64,000 nt of DNA, from assembly GCA_009760855.2 (NCBI GenBank), contig WPIO01000126.1, positions 614,001-678,000 of the forward strand, in the 5' to 3' direction. The position numbers and the translations under genes are program-made. Shown here piece by piece: positions 63,030 through 64,000 of the stretch (its first letter is position 1; each line of letters begins with the position of its first letter). The DNA is from Cristatella mucedo. Its lineage: Eukaryota; Bryozoa; Phylactolaemata; Cristatellidae. Below the pieces are notes generated by a model. That model was not told the origin of the DNA. It searched no databases and saw only the letters and a list, made by a program, of their open reading frames with translations.

Positions 63030-63180
63030 TAGGCCGACGATGGCTACAGAACCACAACGGCAGTCGCAGCAGCTTGCACTGGCCAACAAGGGATTGCCCA
63101 CTGCAGGATTCAAACCCGCGACCTGGGTCGTAACGTGTGAGAGCACCGTATCCTAGGGCTAAGACTCGGGCAGTTCAAGA
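63030..63180 (-). mobile_element. tRNA-like SINE head, inverted
   Basis: Minus-strand TAGGATACGGTGCTCTCACA and B box GCGGGTTTGAATCC, followed by CAGTGGGCAATCCCTTG resembling the SINE-A body. It faces the head at 62857. Confidence 0.55.
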
Positions 63181-63950
63181 TAGACAAATTTTCGGACACA
63201 TTTATTAACCAATCATGACTCCTACGGCTACGAGAACACGCGCATAGCACAGCAAAGTTCCCATTGCACAAAAACGATAGACTGCGACCACCTCTACTCG
63301 CGGTGGCCCAGCATGACCAGCTATTGTGATTGTTGCACCTTTCAGCAAAGCACCATTACGCGAGTCAGCCACTGATAGCTACCGGCAGACAAGCATCGAG
63401 GAATGCAGCCGCAGTTCGAGTGCGACGTGACAACTGCAGCAGCTCTCTGGCTCGACAGCTCGACACGCGTCAGCAGGACCGTCAGTGCCGGCATGCGGCT
63501 GCTGCTGCTCCACGGCAGGCGAAAGTATGTATGCACAGCCATTTTCTTCTGTCACTTGCATTCTCAACGCCAGCAACGACTTGTGTGCAGCTGCCAATGC
63601 GCGGTCGTCAGACGAACGTATTAGCCGGGGTTCTCTAAAAGAAAAGAGAGAGAGAGCAGCTGCATACAGCTGTCAATCACTAGGTTAGAAGCCACTCGTG
63701 CAATGCAGAGTCGACCTTATGCAGCCCAGCGTTCGCCAGCACAACGTCGCCTGCACCGGCTGCTTTTCGTGGCAGTTCACTTCCGGCCGGCCGACCACGA
63801 GTTCAAATTAAAAAACAACCCAGTCGAACACAGTCAATAACGCACCCAAAACAGGGTGCTACTAGTTTGGTGAGATCGCATTCAGATAATCTCAACCTAA
63901 CGTAAGTGAGGCATGGCAAAATCAAAATAGCAAAATCCAAGCATGAACAA
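63181..63950. other. unassigned sequence
   Basis: No gene is recognised. Overlapping 65-102 codon frames on both strands at 63330-63688 lack motifs. Confidence 0.35.
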
Positions 63951-64000
63951 ACAAACCAATACCGATATATGGAAAATGCCATATATCGGTATTGGTTTGT
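63951..64000. repeat. perfect 22-bp inverted repeat at window end
   Basis: Arms 63951-63972 and 63979-64000 are exact complements (ACAAACCAATACCGATATAT then GG); the loop is AAAATG. The arms may continue past the window edge. Confidence 0.95.

Noticed and set aside
1-64000. CRISPR arrays, bacterial operons, phage modules or toxin-antitoxin pairs
   Set aside because: The DNA is clearly eukaryotic; repeats are dispersed LINE/SINE/DNA transposons and microsatellites, with no regularly spaced repeat-spacer pattern.

Overview
The window is animal nuclear DNA, most likely from a non-vertebrate and possibly marine metazoan; the species cannot be fixed from sequence alone. The signs are spliced metazoan genes with GT-AG introns, a nuclear tRNA gene, CpG-rich islands, CR1/L2-type LINEs, tRNA-headed SINEs, Tc1/pogo-like and hAT-like DNA transposons, and long microsatellites. 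No bacterial operon, CRISPR array or phage module is present.

Two protein genes can be rebuilt exon by exon on the minus strand with every splice phase closing. The first is NELF-B (NELFB/COBRA1), a subunit of the negative elongation factor that holds RNA polymerase II near promoters: eight coding exons between 25107 and 6847, 608 codons, with a 9.8 kb last intron full of transposons. The second is a BET1/BET1L-type Qc-SNARE of ER-Golgi and intra-Golgi transport: four coding exons between 46956 and 42531, 118 codons, with a C-terminal membrane anchor. A minus-strand tRNA-Asp(GTC) gene lies at 35568-35639. A weaker plus-strand Ser/Asp-rich two-exon candidate lies at 3239-4647, and a possible minus-strand first exon at 55527-55547 sits beside a promoter-like motif cluster.

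Layout. 1-600: LINE 3' fragment. 600-4650: microsatellite, CpG-rich stretch and the Ser/Asp-rich candidate. 6.8-25.3 kb: NELF-B, whose introns hold LINE, SINE and Tc1 copies and a perfect 27-bp hairpin. 25.3-35.5 kb: mostly unassigned DNA with LINE fragments. 35.6 kb: tRNA-Asp. 37-39.4 kb: SINE, LINE and a decayed hAT transposase. 39.5-42.0 kb: the most complete LINE. 42.5-47.0 kb: BET1-like gene. 47.4-55.4 kb: LINE and SINE copies around unassigned sequence. 55.5-56.5 kb: promoter-like cluster and a pogo-like MITE. 56.8-62.5 kb: very GC-rich DNA with a CTG tract and several perfect fold-back palindromes but no recognised protein. 62.8-64 kb: SINE pieces and a terminal hairpin.

The repeats fall into linked families. 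LINE family 1 ends in short ATTAC-type repeats. LINE family 2 ends in a GCGC-containing tail followed by (ATT)n. SINE-B carries a tail that looks borrowed from LINE family 2. SINE-A is tRNA-headed with a different 3' end. Identities rest on reading the translations against remembered family sequences; no search was run.
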